In this document: positions 40,801-55,021 of the stretch, piece by piece
Layout: each line of letters begins with the position of its first letter
Numbering within the stretch: the first letter of the stretch is position 1
Source: Prunella strophiata
Taxonomy: Eukaryota; Chordata; Aves; Passeriformes; Prunellidae
DNA length: 64,000 nucleotides
Assembly: GCA_036583965.1 (NCBI GenBank)
Contig: JAZBQD010000030.1
Span: 50,717,551-50,781,550, forward strand
Reading direction: 5' to 3'
The notes under the pieces: model-generated
What the model saw: the letters and a program-made list of their open reading frames with translations, nothing else
Database searches by the model: none
Told to the model about the DNA's origin: nothing
Made by a program: the position numbers and the translations under genes

Positions 40801-43800
40801 ACAATAATTTGGAAGTCATCACTTTCAAGACCATTTTAATGATGATTCTTCCTTTCACATTTTTTCTCTATTAGCCAGCCTGAATGTTCAAGGATGATAG
40901 AAAGTTTTCACATTCCCATCTGTCACTTGAAGGTACAGTAATCTCGACAAACAAAACAAACCCAATTTTTAGATGTAGCAGAGACTTTGACTCTCTGTTT
41001 CTTGTGATTTAAAAATTCATCTTGCTGTAATGATTTTAAAGAATTTACCTCCTATAAAAGGTAAAATGGAGCTGGCACCTGAAGTTGTCTGTTGCTTTCA
41101 GACATACCTTAGCCAACAATGTGCTTAAAGAAGAATTGGTTAAAAACTGAAATGCGAAATACTCCAGTAGACAGAGCTTCTGAAGTCCCCGTTCAAACAA
41201 CCCTCCAGGAGCTGATACCAAGCAGCAATGGAAGTGATAGAAGAGGATCAGAACAGATTAAGACAAACTCCAGAGCCTGGGCAGAACAGCAGGACCCAAC
41301 AGAAGAAAGAGGGGAGCAGGGCTGTGCCAGCTGCAGGCAGCCTGGCTCCCATGCCCATGGGAGTCCAGCCTCAGTTCAGTTAGTGAGGGACAGTGTCTTT
41401 ATACTGGCAGCTCCCAGCACTTCACCCAGAACACCCCTTCTTTAGGGTTACACTTCTACCTTCTCTCAGCACCATCACTTTGTTCTTCGGTCTCTCTGTT
41501 GTTCTTCTGTTAGGGAAATGTTATCACACCAATCCCTTCCATTGCTGTTAGTATCTGTCCCTCAGGAAACCTAGACATGGAGCTGAAATGGGCTTTTATT
41601 AGGATTAATCACAAGATCAACACTTTGGGCAAAAGTTCTATCTTTAGTTAGTAGGTCACTAAACATGGGACATTTGACTGGTTCTTTATTGAGCCTAAGC
41701 TTAATGTGCCTCATTTGAGAGAGGGTACAATCCTGTGAATTCACAAATGTGAATGAATTCTGTAAGGGACTGCCTCATCCCAGTGTCCAGGCAGTCCACA
41801 CACAAAGAAATAATTCTATGCTGCACCAAATTTCCTCTCATTCTTCCTTCAAGGGTCATGACATGGGAGACAGCGAGTTAGTTCAGTGTTTCACTCAGGT
41901 CAAGGTTTCTGCCACAGCCTTCCTGTAGCAGGACATTAGAGGGACTCTAACTCACAAAGCAAAATGAAGCATAAGAACCACACAAACCAGAAGGAATAAA
42001 ATTCTGCAACCTTCAGCTTGCAGATCTTGTCTCCAATAACACTGCTTAATCTTTAAAGTGATGGAAATAGGGTTTTTTCACCAAAGGCAAAACCCCACCA
42101 CCCTTCTGGTTCTGGGCTCCAGGTTTTAATTTTCACCATTTGACTTTATTAATCCCCCCTTTTTCTGACCATCAAGCCCCATACCTTTCCTGAGACTTTT
42201 TGTGTTACTTTGGGTTACTCCACACCATCATGAGCATGCACTGTCTGGCACCTTGCTTGGCTCCCAACCTCAGCAAACAGGCACAGTGAGGAAATGCCAC
42301 TTGCCTACTAGAGCTCTTGGAAAGTGGGGCCAATGGCAGAGGAAACCTAAAAAGTATTACAAATGTGTGACAGCATCCAGCCAACAAAGTGCTGTGTCAT
42401 GGAGAGTCACAGCCCTCACTTTCACTGTGACAGAGCATGAGGCAATGGAGGGTGCAGATGGGAGTTTTCTGACAGATGAAACATCACTGCACTTTGTTTT
42501 TTGTTTGATCAAAGGTGGTGTGCTCATTACTACAGAGGTGCTTCAGGCTCAGAGAGGGAAATTTCCCCACCCAGAGATGACTCCTTTCCAGGTGCCTCAG
42601 GTCACACAGGACACATCAAACCTGTGCAGCTGCCTCTGCAGTGGCAATTGAGTTGAGATCTTTGTCAGTACAATCGGGGGGAGTCTAGAAGACATTTTTT
42701 CTCATCCTAAAGAATTCATAAATATAGGTCTGTGACTAGGACACATCTAAGCTCACATAAACCTTAAGTCAGCAAAGATATTCACATGGGACTGGCAGAC
42801 ATGGCATAGAGGCAGCAGGGAAAGCCAATGCATCTGGATTAGCAGCTGGAGGTGGAATAGCCAAAAGCATCTCATATGGCATTAGGCACTTGTAGGTCAA
42901 TGACTTGAATTGTGCTCCACTGGCAGTACAAACCCAGAGTGGGATTTAACCACCCAAATATGTCACCTTCTGCCAGTTTAATTGCTGTTCAGTATCGTGC
43001 TCCTTTAACTGCCTCTCCAAAGCAGTGAAAGGTTTCCCTAAGTCCTCTGTCATACCTGCCAGCCCACACAAAGATTTTGCAGACCCTAGGGTATCTCTAA
43101 CAGTGCAAGGCATCTAGATTTAGCCTAATGAGTTCCACCCTGGATATCTATTGATCTTAATGTGAGCTTAGAAACCTACCTCAGGGGAGAATAGCTGTAT
43201 TGTAAACACCTTTATAAAGTGTATGAACCCAGCCCAAAGTTACTTACACTTTTCTTTATCCCTTATTTTCTATCCTTATGCCCTCATTCTGCCCTGAAGA
43301 TGCAAATATCTCAACTGCCTGTCATCAATTCTCTTCCTTTATGGGAAATTACCTGAATTTTAAGGAAGAAGGAAAAGATCAAAGCAAAAACTGTTTCTCC
43401 TGAGTGTAAACCTGTATACTTGACTTTAAAAGAAAACAATTTGTATTAAAAAAAGTTGCTGTTTCAAAATGGCCTTGGTCTGCCTCAATTGCTACCAATC
43501 AGAACTAGCTTTGGCAAGTCTCTGTGTCATTTCTCCCAGAGTCTGTCACACAATAAAATGATTGACACCAATTGTTCATGAAAAGGATGTGACATGGTCC
43601 AGTTAAGGCAGAGTGAGTCTGCAGAGTGGAACTGAAACGCTTGAAGAGCTCCAGAAAACACTCTGGAGTTTAACTGTCAGCTCATTTCTGTTTGGCAAGC
43701 CATGATCAATGCTTGTACATTATAAGCTTTATGGTGGGAAAAAAAAAAAAAAAAAAAAAAAAGCCTGAGCGTTATCACATGCCATCAGACTTCTTTATGT

Positions 43801-45969
43801 GACAACCCATCTGTGTGCTCACCCCATCGTTTTGTGACTCAGAATCAAATGCTTGACAGTTCAAAGAGTCTAGATCAGCATATGGCAAATGGCATAATGT
43901 ATTTAAATAGAAATCATTCCATTAGAAACACAAGGGTGCCTACTGTAATTAATAAAAGGTAGTTTAATAACTAACTTCCCAAAATGCATAACTCTCCATG
44001 TAGTCATAGCAGATAAGGCATATTCCTTTTCATTAATATGAATTTCAATAGCAAACAGAGGCTGGCCAAAACTAGACAGAGCTTTTCAGAAGCTCCATGC
44101 TCGAAAGATTTCCCAGTACGTGAACTGATCTCATGAAAGACTGTAAGGAGGGAATGAAGGAAAGATATCCTGCATCAGTGAAGATGCCTAAGCAGAAAAA
44201 TGGATAAATGGACAGGCATCCCCATATCTTTTCAACACAACCCGTTCTGACTAAGGGGGGTTTAAGTCCGCAACACCCTGACTCTTGAGCACTACTCCAA
44301 TGATTCCACTGCTTTTGGAAATAGTCAGTCATGGATTAAACCAAATAATTGCTTTTCCATGTCTATTAGTTCACTAATTTATTAAAAAGCAATTGTTTGT
44401 AGATGATGAATCAAGCAACAAAAGATGTCCAGCCAATTCCTTCACTTTGGTGGCATATCCCCAAAGTCACAGGAAACTGGAAATGGATACAAAGCCTGTA
44501 TCCGGTGGGGGAGTACTGCATACATACTTTTACCTCTTAAAAGTTTTTTTTTTTTTTGGTTGGTTTTAATTTCACTTGAGCTGTCCATGGACTAATAGAA
44601 GATCAACCACTGCACATCTCAGTCAAACTTCAGCTATACTTAAGACTTTAAAGTCATATTTTCAGTGCACACTCTGCAGACCCTCTGGCAAACCTCAGAG
44701 TACTTTCCAAGGAAGTTCATACATGCTACTAGGAAATCTATACCTACAATAAAAACTGAATGGCTCTGCTTTCTACTGGATAGTCTCTAAGACCTCTCAA
44801 ATCAAATGAGTTTGGGAATCACTTCTCTAGATAGGGAATAGAGTAAGATAAATAATGCTGTAAAATTCAGTGGCAGTCATCAAGCACAACTGAGAATCAC
44901 TTTTCATTTTATGCTTTTCTCACTGGTGCTTCACAGGTTTAAGTCTTCTACTCTGCAAAAATGTTCACAGCAGCAGAGCAGTTGATACACAGGTCTGCAG
45001 CCATCAACTGCATCTCTATCTGTACAGTGTATCCATTGCTGATGGATAATGCTCAGACAGCAAAGTGCTGTAAAATACATGGGAGCTGGTGGAGAAGAGG
45101 TCAGTTTCATTTACTGTTTGCTGCTGTAGCTGCAGCATTTTTTAGCAGCTTTTTAAATACCCTTTACATTCACAAGGCTACTTGCAGAGCAAGCAGCTAA
45201 GCACATGAATTAATCTATGCATGAACAAAGGTGCATTCAGTGCTGTTTGCCTTTGTGCTGAATTACAGTGGGAAATCAAAAGAAATGGAGTTAAATCTAA
45301 GCAATAATAGACTCCATGTGAAATCGATTGTTCGTATGGCTTCCTCAATTAAACTAAAACCAACTATTACCCCATTCTCAACTACTTTGTTTTCAATAAG
45401 AGGGATGATAAGATTCAACACAGATCCAACAAGAACTGCGTGACACTCAAAATACTGTTTCGTACTGTTAGACTGTCTGGTTTTTTTTCTGTATGATTTT
45501 CATATGCTGAAAAGCTTGCATCATAAGACATATCCAGGAAAAAAAGATATTTTTATTTTTAAAAACAAATAAAAATACAGCTTTTTCTGTGCTTCCTATC
45601 CAAAGGCATTCAAACTCAATAACTGACCCAATTTGCAGAGGGAAGAAGTACTCTATCCAGTCAATTTTCCTCAAATAGATCCCATTTTTCAGTTTGCCAC
45701 AAAATGTGATAAATATAATTTTGGATAGGAGCTGCAGTTTGTTACAAATATATTGCACAACTGCAGCTCAGAGAAATTTGGCTCTGTCACTTATCCTCTT
45801 CAGAGAGAATCCATATGGACAACCTTACCAACATCTCAAACATACCTGACTCTGTTTATGAAAACGAGTTAGTGAGAGGGAAGAACTGAGTAGAAGGGTG
45901 TGCTTCTCCCTTCTTATGAGCCCACATTTGAGATAATTTTGAAATGAGTTCAGTAAAGTTTAGTTAAAA
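37854..45969. other. Intronic DNA, nothing assignable
   Basis: AT-rich intron with an A24 tract at 43739-43762 and a T-run near 44548-44561. Open frames of 108 codons (41119-41445) and 149 codons (42202-42651) show no recognisable domain. Confidence 0.5.
43739..43762 (+). repeat. Poly(A) tract, 24 bp
   Basis: Uninterrupted A run; no retroposon body was recognised upstream. Confidence 0.85.
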
Positions 45970-46190
45970 AACTACGGCTGGAAGGGACACGGAGAAATTT
46001 AAATCATCTTTCAGCCTCAAAGTCAGGATAAGCTCTACTTGTACCTTCCAAAAGAAATGTTTGTTGAATCTGTTCTTAAGAGGCCCCTCACAATGGAAAT
46101 CCCTCCAACTTTTTAAGGACATTCTGGTCTTGTGGCCTCTGTGTCTGCTACAGAAGCTTTTCACATTGTCCAACCAGTATCTCCCCACAG
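45970..46190 (-). mobile_element. Possible old, degraded CR1/L3-like LINE 3' region, inverted
   Basis: 'acggctggaagggacac' at the left end recalls the reverse complement of a CR1/L3 3' end. 'tgaatctgttcttaagaggcccctcacaatggaaatccc' recalls the 'aatctgttcttaaaaacctccaatgatggagattcc' block of old amniote LINEs. The match is loose and I cannot score it without alignment. Confidence 0.42.
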
Positions 46191-47871
46191 CAATTTCAGT
46201 TCACCCCTCAAACCACGGACCCTGCCAAACCCCCACTGGGGCTCTGAGAAACCATTTCATTTTCTTCCCTCTTTGCATCACATTTCTCTATAACATATTA
46301 AGCAGGCCCAATTTATTCCTTTTTTTTCCCTGCTACAACTGGCCTATTCCATACAGACTCTTCTTCCTTCCCAGAGGATTTCTGTGGCTGCTGGCTTCCA
46401 CAGTCTGTTGGAATTTTCCCTTTAAAAAACAAAAAGCCATGCCAGAATACTATGACAGCAGTTGAAAAATGAATCAAACTTGTTGCTTTCAATGGAGAAC
46501 CCAAAAGGAGAGTTAAATGAAATTAAGACCTTAAAGGTGATGATAATACCAACTAGCAAAACCCTGAAATGAACTGTGTGACTCTTGGAGCTCACCTTTG
46601 TCCCTTCTTTCTAAAAACATTTTAGAAATAATGCTTTATGAGCAGTGGAAGACTCTTCTAGATACTCTTCACTGTAAAGGCTGTCCTTGGTAAAACCCAA
46701 TCAATGCTTTGATACAATCACCAGCACTCAATAGTTCTGCTCCAATATACAAGATCATTGGCTTAATGGATTAATACTTAGTGAATGGAGCATGCAATTC
46801 CTAGATACAAGACATGAATTTTTATTTGGACCTAGGAGTAAGGAATGCTAAGGAGCAATATCAGCATTGGCTGGACCTCCTACAAGGATTGAGAGAGAAT
46901 TTAAGAAAAAAATTCAAGCAGAAAATGAACAGGCTATGAGGTGATTGTCAGAAGGCTGCAGAAGCCACTAACAATGATACTTAATTTAGAAAGTCTTCAT
47001 GGAGGAAAAGCCCCTTATTTTCAACTCTCCTCATACACTGACTATTGTTTGCACTCTTCTTTCAGAACCAGCTGACTCCTGTGACCTGTCCAGCCCCTCA
47101 CTGGCCACTTGTGCCACTGGTTCCTGCTTGAGTCCTTGCCAATTATATCTCAGATATCAAATGAGCATCCTTTGATTTCTGTGATGCAAATAAAACCACC
47201 TGCAAGTGATCCCAAGCCAAAGCTGTTTGACAGAGTTATGTATTCAGCAAACAGCCCCTGACTGGGGGTGAGGACTGGAGTGCAAGCTTTTGGTGTGCAG
47301 GCTGAGCTGAGCTACTTACAGAGGCTGCAATCCCTCTGCTGCTCCAGGTCCCAGCAGCTGCCTCCTGCTTTCCACACAACGCTGCCCATACAGAACACTG
47401 GTCTGCTAAAGCATCCCAAAACATGAGCTCCCTTTATGGCTTGGACAGGGACTGGAGCAATCATGGTCTCACAAGGGTTATGGGATACATTTTTAGACTT
47501 GTGAAAATATTACACTTAATATACAAAAGCATGAGTAATTTTCACTGCTAGAAATTGTTGAAAACCAAGTATATTTTATCATGAGAGAAACCCTGTCCTC
47601 CTTTGACTTTCTATTTAAAACTAGAATAATACCCAGCAACTGCTTTAAGGGAAGGGATATTCCCTCCCTCCTGGATCTGACAAGACTTTTCCACATCTCA
47701 GTTATGTACTTCAGGGGCACATTGTAACAAAAATTGTATCCAAAAGCATTAGAAGAGCCCTATAACTAAGCCAGAAACATGGAGATCCCTTTACTCCTGG
47801 CTTTTCTAAAATGTAAATATTCATTTTAAAATGATACCATCACAGCTTCCAGGACCAGTGGTTCCTTTTTA

Positions 47872-47892
47872 TTTTTTTTTTTTTTTTTTTTT
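47872..47892 (+). repeat. Poly(T) tract, 21 bp
   Basis: Uninterrupted T run, preceded by a shorter T run, in intron. Confidence 0.85.
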
Positions 47893-49132
47893 CCCTGTCT
47901 CTTTTATTGCCACAGAATCCTTGTTTTGAATTATCAGAACAATAATTAGATTCCAGGAAGGAGGAGGGGGCGGGGCAAGCACTCTTGTCCCCCTGAGAGG
48001 AAGAGATAAAAGTTTCATTTCTGAAAGCTGATGTGCCAATGGCGGATAATGGGGAATTGGGATTCCTGCTTAACTGCATGGAAGAGTTCAGTGAAGTTTA
48101 TTAATAATACAATTTAGATAAACTCCATTTATGCATTATTTGTACTTGTATCTTGGCAACTGCTTATTTAACATCGTGAACACATCAGGAATTTTAAAGA
48201 GAAATACTGAAATCTTCCCTCAGACTCTAAAATCATTGACAGCAGTGGGTCTGGAAAGTAACGAAGAGTTTTCTTTTTCTGCTTCTCCTTATTTTTCTTC
48301 CTCCAACCAAAAACAATTTCTAATATCCTTGGTGTAACTAGTATAATGAAGCATAATTTATTTCATCCTTACACAGCCCCCTTAGGATTACTTCTTGCAG
48401 ATAGCCAATTATAAACTCTTACATACTTTATAGCTCTCATTACGTCTGACAGAGGCACACTAATAAATAATGCAAAACCCCTTTTGTACCCAGTCTACCT
48501 TGAGAGAATACCGGGGTCTGCTGTGGAGGGGAAAAGCGCATTGTAATGCATTCTTATTTCCAAATGGACTGAGAAACTTTCCAGCTTCAGCTTGCTTCCT
48601 TGGGACACTCTTTTTCCCAGACTGGACTCCTGTGGCTTGATTCATTACTAGATAAAAATCAAGTTCGAATAGAAGTGGACCATGACATATGGAGTGTCAC
48701 TGCCCTGTCACTTCCTCGTGACATCCTGTCAGCTGCAGACAAGAAAGGAGGTCTGGAAGCAGAACAGCCAGGTTGAATACAAATGAATGAATATTCGGTT
48801 GTAGGCTTTTCACAGTAATGAAGCAGAAAGGGTCAAGGCTCAAGGAGCACATTTCACTCTGCCTGTGCTGCCTTTCTGGTGCAACTTCCAGACACTGCTA
48901 GTGCTCAGGTCAAGGCTCTGGAGGAGAGCAAAACAGCTCTGACCATCCCTCAGCTGTTAGGATTTAAAGAGCAGCGTGAGCAACTCAGCAGAGACATGGG
49001 GTTGAACATACAGAGATAAGGTCCTGGTGGACTGCTTTATTTTTGCCTTTAACTGACATGGTACCACTTTTTAAAGGCAAAAGCTGCAACTATAATGACT
49101 GAAAAATGTTACCAAAATCACTATAGAGACCT

Positions 49133-49145
49133 GGGGGGGGGGGGG
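49133..49145 (+). repeat. Poly(G) run, 13 bp
   Basis: Thirteen consecutive G in otherwise AT-rich intron. Long G runs are rare and prone to slippage and assembly or sequencing error. Confidence 0.85.
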
Positions 49146-52100
49146 TCCCAAAGGTTACAGCCAACTTCTGTCCCTACCAGGGACTTCTGTGCAAACATTG
49201 TGTTACTCATATTGCCTCTTGAAGCCTTCTTTTCCCTACAAAGGAAGACAGGATAATAGTTCCAAAAGGCACAGGGATTTCTTGCCTGTGTGTGTTGCTT
49301 TGAGACCTTGAGAGAAGGTGTTAAAAAGATTTAAAAATCGAAACAGCAGGCAAATAAACAAACCCAACTTTTCCAAGGGCATAGATTACCACTGCCCTTG
49401 CACAGGGGAGAGGGCACAGCTACTTTGACAGATTGATATGGTTCAAGGTTCAGCTCCTGTTGGTTCAACCAACACTGAGCAATATTCACTATATGACACA
49501 TCTCCTCAGCTAGTGTCTTGATAGCCACAGTGAATTACACAGTCTGAGATTCCAGCAGACTTCTAGGTCCACAGCATCTTCGATATCCCCATGTGGCTCA
49601 ACTCAAATGTGGAATGAATGCAAAGAATAAAAGTCTGGGTAGCACGAATTCCTTAGCTACAGTAAAGTTAGAGCCCTGCCACTGAGCCCTGCTAGATTAT
49701 GCAATTAAATCAGCAGCCCTTCATAGCTGGCTGTGGGTATGGCAACAAACAAGAGAAACAGAGACATTTGCCTTTGCATGCAGCTACAAGGAAATTATCT
49801 GCCATTTTAACTACAGGGTTTGACTAATGCACACTGAAGCACTCACCTTCAATTAGCCATTTAACCCAGCAGATCCAGCTGTGATCTGAAGAGGCTGAGA
49901 TACCACTAAGTGTTTCTCTCACAGGAGCCATAGGGAATGGCCAGAGGATGTGATAAGCAGGTATAATCCAACTTGCTGAAAAATCCTGTGTTTCCAGGAA
50001 TGGGCAAAATCCACAGTATCTTTTCCATTTTGTGCACCCCTCCACTGACAATAATCTCAGCACCCACACACTTCCTTTGGGAACAACATGCCCCTGGGAA
50101 ACCGTGCAAAAGTGTCACTTGAAGATTCTATACTCCAACTCATGATTTATGTTTTGTTTCCTTTTAAAAAATGAAATAAGCATAAATTAAATATGAGAAA
50201 TCTTTTGCAGTTTGCAGGCAGAAACAACAATTAAACTTTAAAGTGTAAATACCTGCTACTTTTGGTTAAGATGATTGTGGAAACAGCCTTTACATAAAAC
50301 CTGATCAAGACAAGGTTGGGGTGTCCACAGTCTGGATATTCCCACCTGAAAAACCTGTTGGCAGTGCCAGGGTAACTTCAACAGGATCAGCTACAGGAAC
50401 CAGAATAAGGCCATCTTCCCACCTGGCTGTCACTGAGGGATGGCTTGAAAGGCTTCCTCCTCCCTGTCTGCACCCTTCTGCTCACAACACTCCCATCATC
50501 ACTTCTTCCTCACCTGTCCCAACAGGATATTGCCACAAGCATTTAGGTGGCTGCTTTGTAGAAAATAAGCATTTTTTGCTTCCTGAAGACAAGGAAGAAC
50601 AGAGTCAGAAATGAGAGTCTGGAAGTAATACTTAATCCAACTTAAAATCACAAAAAATAAAGATTGTGCCACTGTACTCTGCAGCAGATGACTGTGTTTC
50701 AGGTCTCTGAGTCTAACATGCAGCAGATCTGCAGAAACTGGAGATGGAAATGTACAATTTGCATCCAGTCCCGAGCTCCCAAGGGAAGGTTCATTCCCTG
50801 AGGTAGTCTGCTGTGCTTTGCTCCCTGAAGCACATTGCTTTAATCTGTGCTGAACACCACAGTGTGTCCAGTCCAATTTCAAAGGTCTCCAAGCAATAAA
50901 GGTTTATGGCTTTCCTGGGGCAACTGTTCCACAGCCAAATGGCTTGCTCTGGTGTGATTTCAGGGGCACAGTTAAATGGAGGCTTGTATCTCTGTCTCAC
51001 CAGGAAAATACATCTGCACTTAAGAGCTCTTCTAGAAGAATTTTTTTGTGTGTATATACACACTAAAGCAAGGTTGCCTCCCAATACTACACGACAATCT
51101 TGTGGCCATCACATTGACCTCTTGTTTCCATTGAGGAGAAAAAGACTCAGCTTGCCTCTCATTCCCCACCAAACAAACACCACACTGTGAGAACTAGCAG
51201 CACAACAAACACCAATGGCATCCCCAGGCACAGCAGCCTCCTCTGGAGCATGACAGCTCGCCACTGCCTCCAGGAAATGTCCAGTGCCACTTGCTGTGGC
51301 CACGTGGAAAGCTGAGCAGTCGGGATTCTCTCTCCCTGGGTTGAACTCCAGGTGCTCCAGCTCACCATGCACAGTGCACCACTAACTAGCACATGCAGCA
51401 ACACAAGGGGTACCCAACAGGACTGCTCCTCCTCCCCACAGCAGCCTGCTCCTGTACTGGTTAGTGGCCACAAAATATGACTTTGGGATAAGTTTCATGT
51501 CACAGAGGATCTTATGTTGTGACATTTCTGAAAAGAATAGTTAGACACACTTACACATTCCCAGCTAGCATCTTCTTACTCCCTTTCTCCCCTTTCCCTC
51601 ATGCAATCTCAAGCTAACATCAACCAAGTTCAGGGAGCCACACCAGCCAAAAAAAATCACAACTTTTTACAGAGTTATTATTCTGCTGTTATTAACTCTC
51701 CAAGCTGGCATACTGATGGATAATGTAAGTGCCATGCCAAGGGCAAAGGGCCACTCCCTCTCAAGTACCAATAAATCATCTTAAACAAATTATCAAACCT
51801 GTTTGAAACCCTCCATGCAACCACACTAACAGGTCGGGAAGCCTAATATGGACACATCAAGGGAACAAAGGGTGTCTAAATGGAGCTCTGGCACCTGACC
51901 AAGTCTTGGAGAGGTGGGCAGAGCTGAGGGGACCTGCAGTGCTGCCCACAGCTGAGAGTGGCTGTGGAGAAACACAGTAAATGGGGTTGAGAAAAAGCCT
52001 TGGAGACAACAATTTCTGCGCAGAAATGAGACAAAAGAGGGAACTGAGTGCTGCAAATGTGACATTGAGGGATATTCAGAGACATACAAAATAGGAGCAG

Positions 52101-53144
52101 GATGAAAGCTGAAAGCTGAAGGAGCACAAACTTTCGAGAAGATGGGAATGGCTTCTATATTTAAGGCAGTTAAAAGGCCAAGGAGGAAAAGATTGTGACA
52201 GGAGCCATAAACTTAGATTACTTGCATCAATAAGGAAGAATAAACCGTTGTGTTATAAGAAGGGGCCCTGCAGTCAGAAGGCAATTGGTGTTGGAAAGGG
52301 GTTTCTTCAGAGATAATCCTGTCTCAGTTCTCTGATGTACTGCCCTGCTAGCGTACTTGTCACGTTTGCTCGTTACAATGCTCTGCCTAAGTGCCCAATA
52401 AGCATCATTCCAAAAGGAGCTCATGGCTGCAATAAAAAGCTTGGATGCAATTCAGCAATCCCAAACGCCAGGGCTCTAATTTATTCATTCATTTCGTTTT
52501 CAGTGCTGCAATGACACCGGCCACAATAGTATTACATGAGGCTGGTTTAGGTATCCAGGAGAGCTCAGAGAGTGGAAAATTCAATTCCCATTGCCATGGT
52601 GAGCGATGTATGCCACTGAAGAGAGCTTAACTCCCAGGGTAAGAAGGGTGTTCTCCTTGCAAGATTCCCTTTGAGCATAGCCACTGTACTCACAAAGAGC
52701 ATTATCAAAACTCAGAACTCATTTACTCTGACCAGGGGGGGAGGGGCGTGACAATTCCTCCAAATCTCATTTTTGTGGAAACTCCTTCCAGCAAGCAGTA
52801 GTACTGGAAATATGCTGCTGAAAATTATCAAATAGATCTACTGTATCAGACACTAAAAAAGTCCTCTGCAAACTTGGGCAAGGGAAATGTTTTCTAATTC
52901 CTTACAAACTGTCCCAAGACAAGCCCTCTGAGGACTCTCTATCACTACCTGCCACTCAACTGACACTAATTCAGCTGGTTTGGGGAATTTTCCATAGGCA
53001 GAAGGGTTTAAGAACATAAACTATTTCCTTTATTGACCCTTCACACCATAAAAAGGAGTTGGGCAGACAGTTTGCAACAGAAAGTCCTTGCAGTAGGTAC
53101 AGCTCCTTTTTGCTCCACAGAGCCATGGCAAAAGGTGCCTCTGA

Positions 53145-53182
53145 CACCCCCCTTGTAGTGATGCACCCCCCTTGCTCTGATG
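53145..53182 (+). repeat. Two-copy 19-bp tandem repeat
   Basis: Unit caccccccttgtagtgatg followed directly by caccccccttgctctgatg (16 of 19 positions identical). Confidence 0.85.
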
Positions 53183-54960
53183 CAACACCTCGAAGTAGGG
53201 GTGCACAGAACACCACCAGTGACACATTGCATGCCTAGAGCCTGTGGTGCAGTGAATCAGGGGCAGCTGCTTTGTACCCAGCTCTGCATAACTCCTGGCA
53301 GGCCTATGAGCACAAGTCAAGGGAAAGGTTATTCATACAATTGTAAAAAATAACAGTGGTTTGCAAATGTTTACATGTTCAATTATATATAAGCCTTCCC
53401 CAGTGAGTACATCTGTCTCTTTTTGCTTTTCCCTGTCAGTCAAAATGCCTCTCAAATGCAGAAGCTGAATGCTGCAAATGAACATCAATGGAATTCTCCT
53501 TCCAGCAGGGCCCATGAAAAGTGAGGACAGAGAAATTTGTATTTGTATTCTCTTCTGAAGGGTTCTCTGGGCTGGAATTGCCTCAGTTGGCAGCTTGCTA
53601 GTTTTAAGAAGCCATTTTGCTTTGGTGAATGCTATGCATGATTTTTTTCCTCCAGCATTTGAAAGCAGGGGCAGCCCTTTATCTGCCATCAGTGCCTAGG
53701 TTACAATCCCACAGCCACACCTCTTTCCTCTGACAGATGATGCTTTTACAGGTAGACCCAGAATACTGATGCTTTTTGATGGGAAGAGAGAAAGGTGGCA
53801 TGGTGTATTACTAAAAGACCACTTCAAATCAGAAGGTAGGAACAATCTGCCTCATAGCAATGGGAGAGAGGACAAGAGAAGGTTCAGGGCAAACCAAAAT
53901 GTTTTGTATTTGTGACAGATAAAATGCTTTCCATGGGGTTACTGCAGCTCAGTTTTCATGGGGCAAATAAAGCCTTTATATTTAACAGCCAATGTTATTT
54001 CTGCATTTCATAGATATTTCCATGTCTAGGGAAACTGGAGAGGGGCTGACTATATGCAGAACTTTTGGAAGACAAGAGGGATTTCTATGTCCCCTTGTAC
54101 TCACTCAGTTTTTGTTCATCATTCCAAGCTGTTACAGGGGACATGGGAAAATAGATGGCTAGGACTTTCCAAGGTGGAAGTGTCCAGAGGCAGGCTGACT
54201 CAGTCCTTGAATGGGGAGGGGGTATCAGCCACAGGTGCTGCTGCTTGGCAGCAAGAAATGAAATGCTTAAGACATTCCCTTAGCAGAGTCATAAAAACTC
54301 TCTTTGTCCTCAGTAAAAGAAAATCATCACAAGGTTGCTTACCTTACCCTTTCTTTTTTATTTTAATAAAACTATTTCATGTCAGTTTCTGTGCAGGAAG
54401 ATCTTAGGTGATCCATTACAGGTCAGCCAGTGTGACTGATTTAATACAGATGGAAGAAGCTAAAGACAAAGAGTAGCAAAAGTATGACATCATTATAAAG
54501 TAAAATTTATTTCAGCTCCTGAGGAGAATATTGCATTTATCAGGGAGCAAATGAAATGCTTATGTCAGGGGAGAAAGATTCAAAAAGTTTATTTGTGGGT
54601 CTCCTTCCTCACTTTACCAGAAAAAGAAGAGTTAATGCTGCTCCTTGGCATCAACTTTATAGTCAAGGAGATTATCACAATCCACTTATTGATGTGGAGC
54701 ACAGCAGCACCTTTCCTAACAGGCAGCAGTCTGCAGGCTGTGCCAGGATGGGATATGCTTGGAGGGCAGCCCTGCTCTCTGCCTTGTGAAACCAAGGGTA
54801 GCCATTTGACACTCAGAGAAAAATTAGGTCAAATCACTGCATTAAAGCCAGGCCAGAGAAAACAGTGCTGATGAGGAACAATAGCTGTGTGACCAATTAC
54901 AGCAAATGTTGTGATGTGTAGCAGAGGCTGCCTTAGATTTTCAGCTAAACTCTTGGGAGA

Positions 54961-55021
54961 AATGCATTATTTATTGGCATTACTTTGCCAATTATTTTAA
55001 TGCAATATTTATTACTGCATT
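54961..55021. promoter_or_regulatory. AT-rich segment with two inverted repeats (candidate conserved regulatory element)
   Basis: Contains attggca/tgccaat arms (54973-54979 and 54986-54992) and aatgca/tgcatt arms (54999-55004 and 55016-55021), plus a further aatgca at 54961. Its texture, with TAATT-, ATGCAAAT- and TTGGC-like motifs, resembles developmental enhancers. This is a guess from motif density only. Confidence 0.25.
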
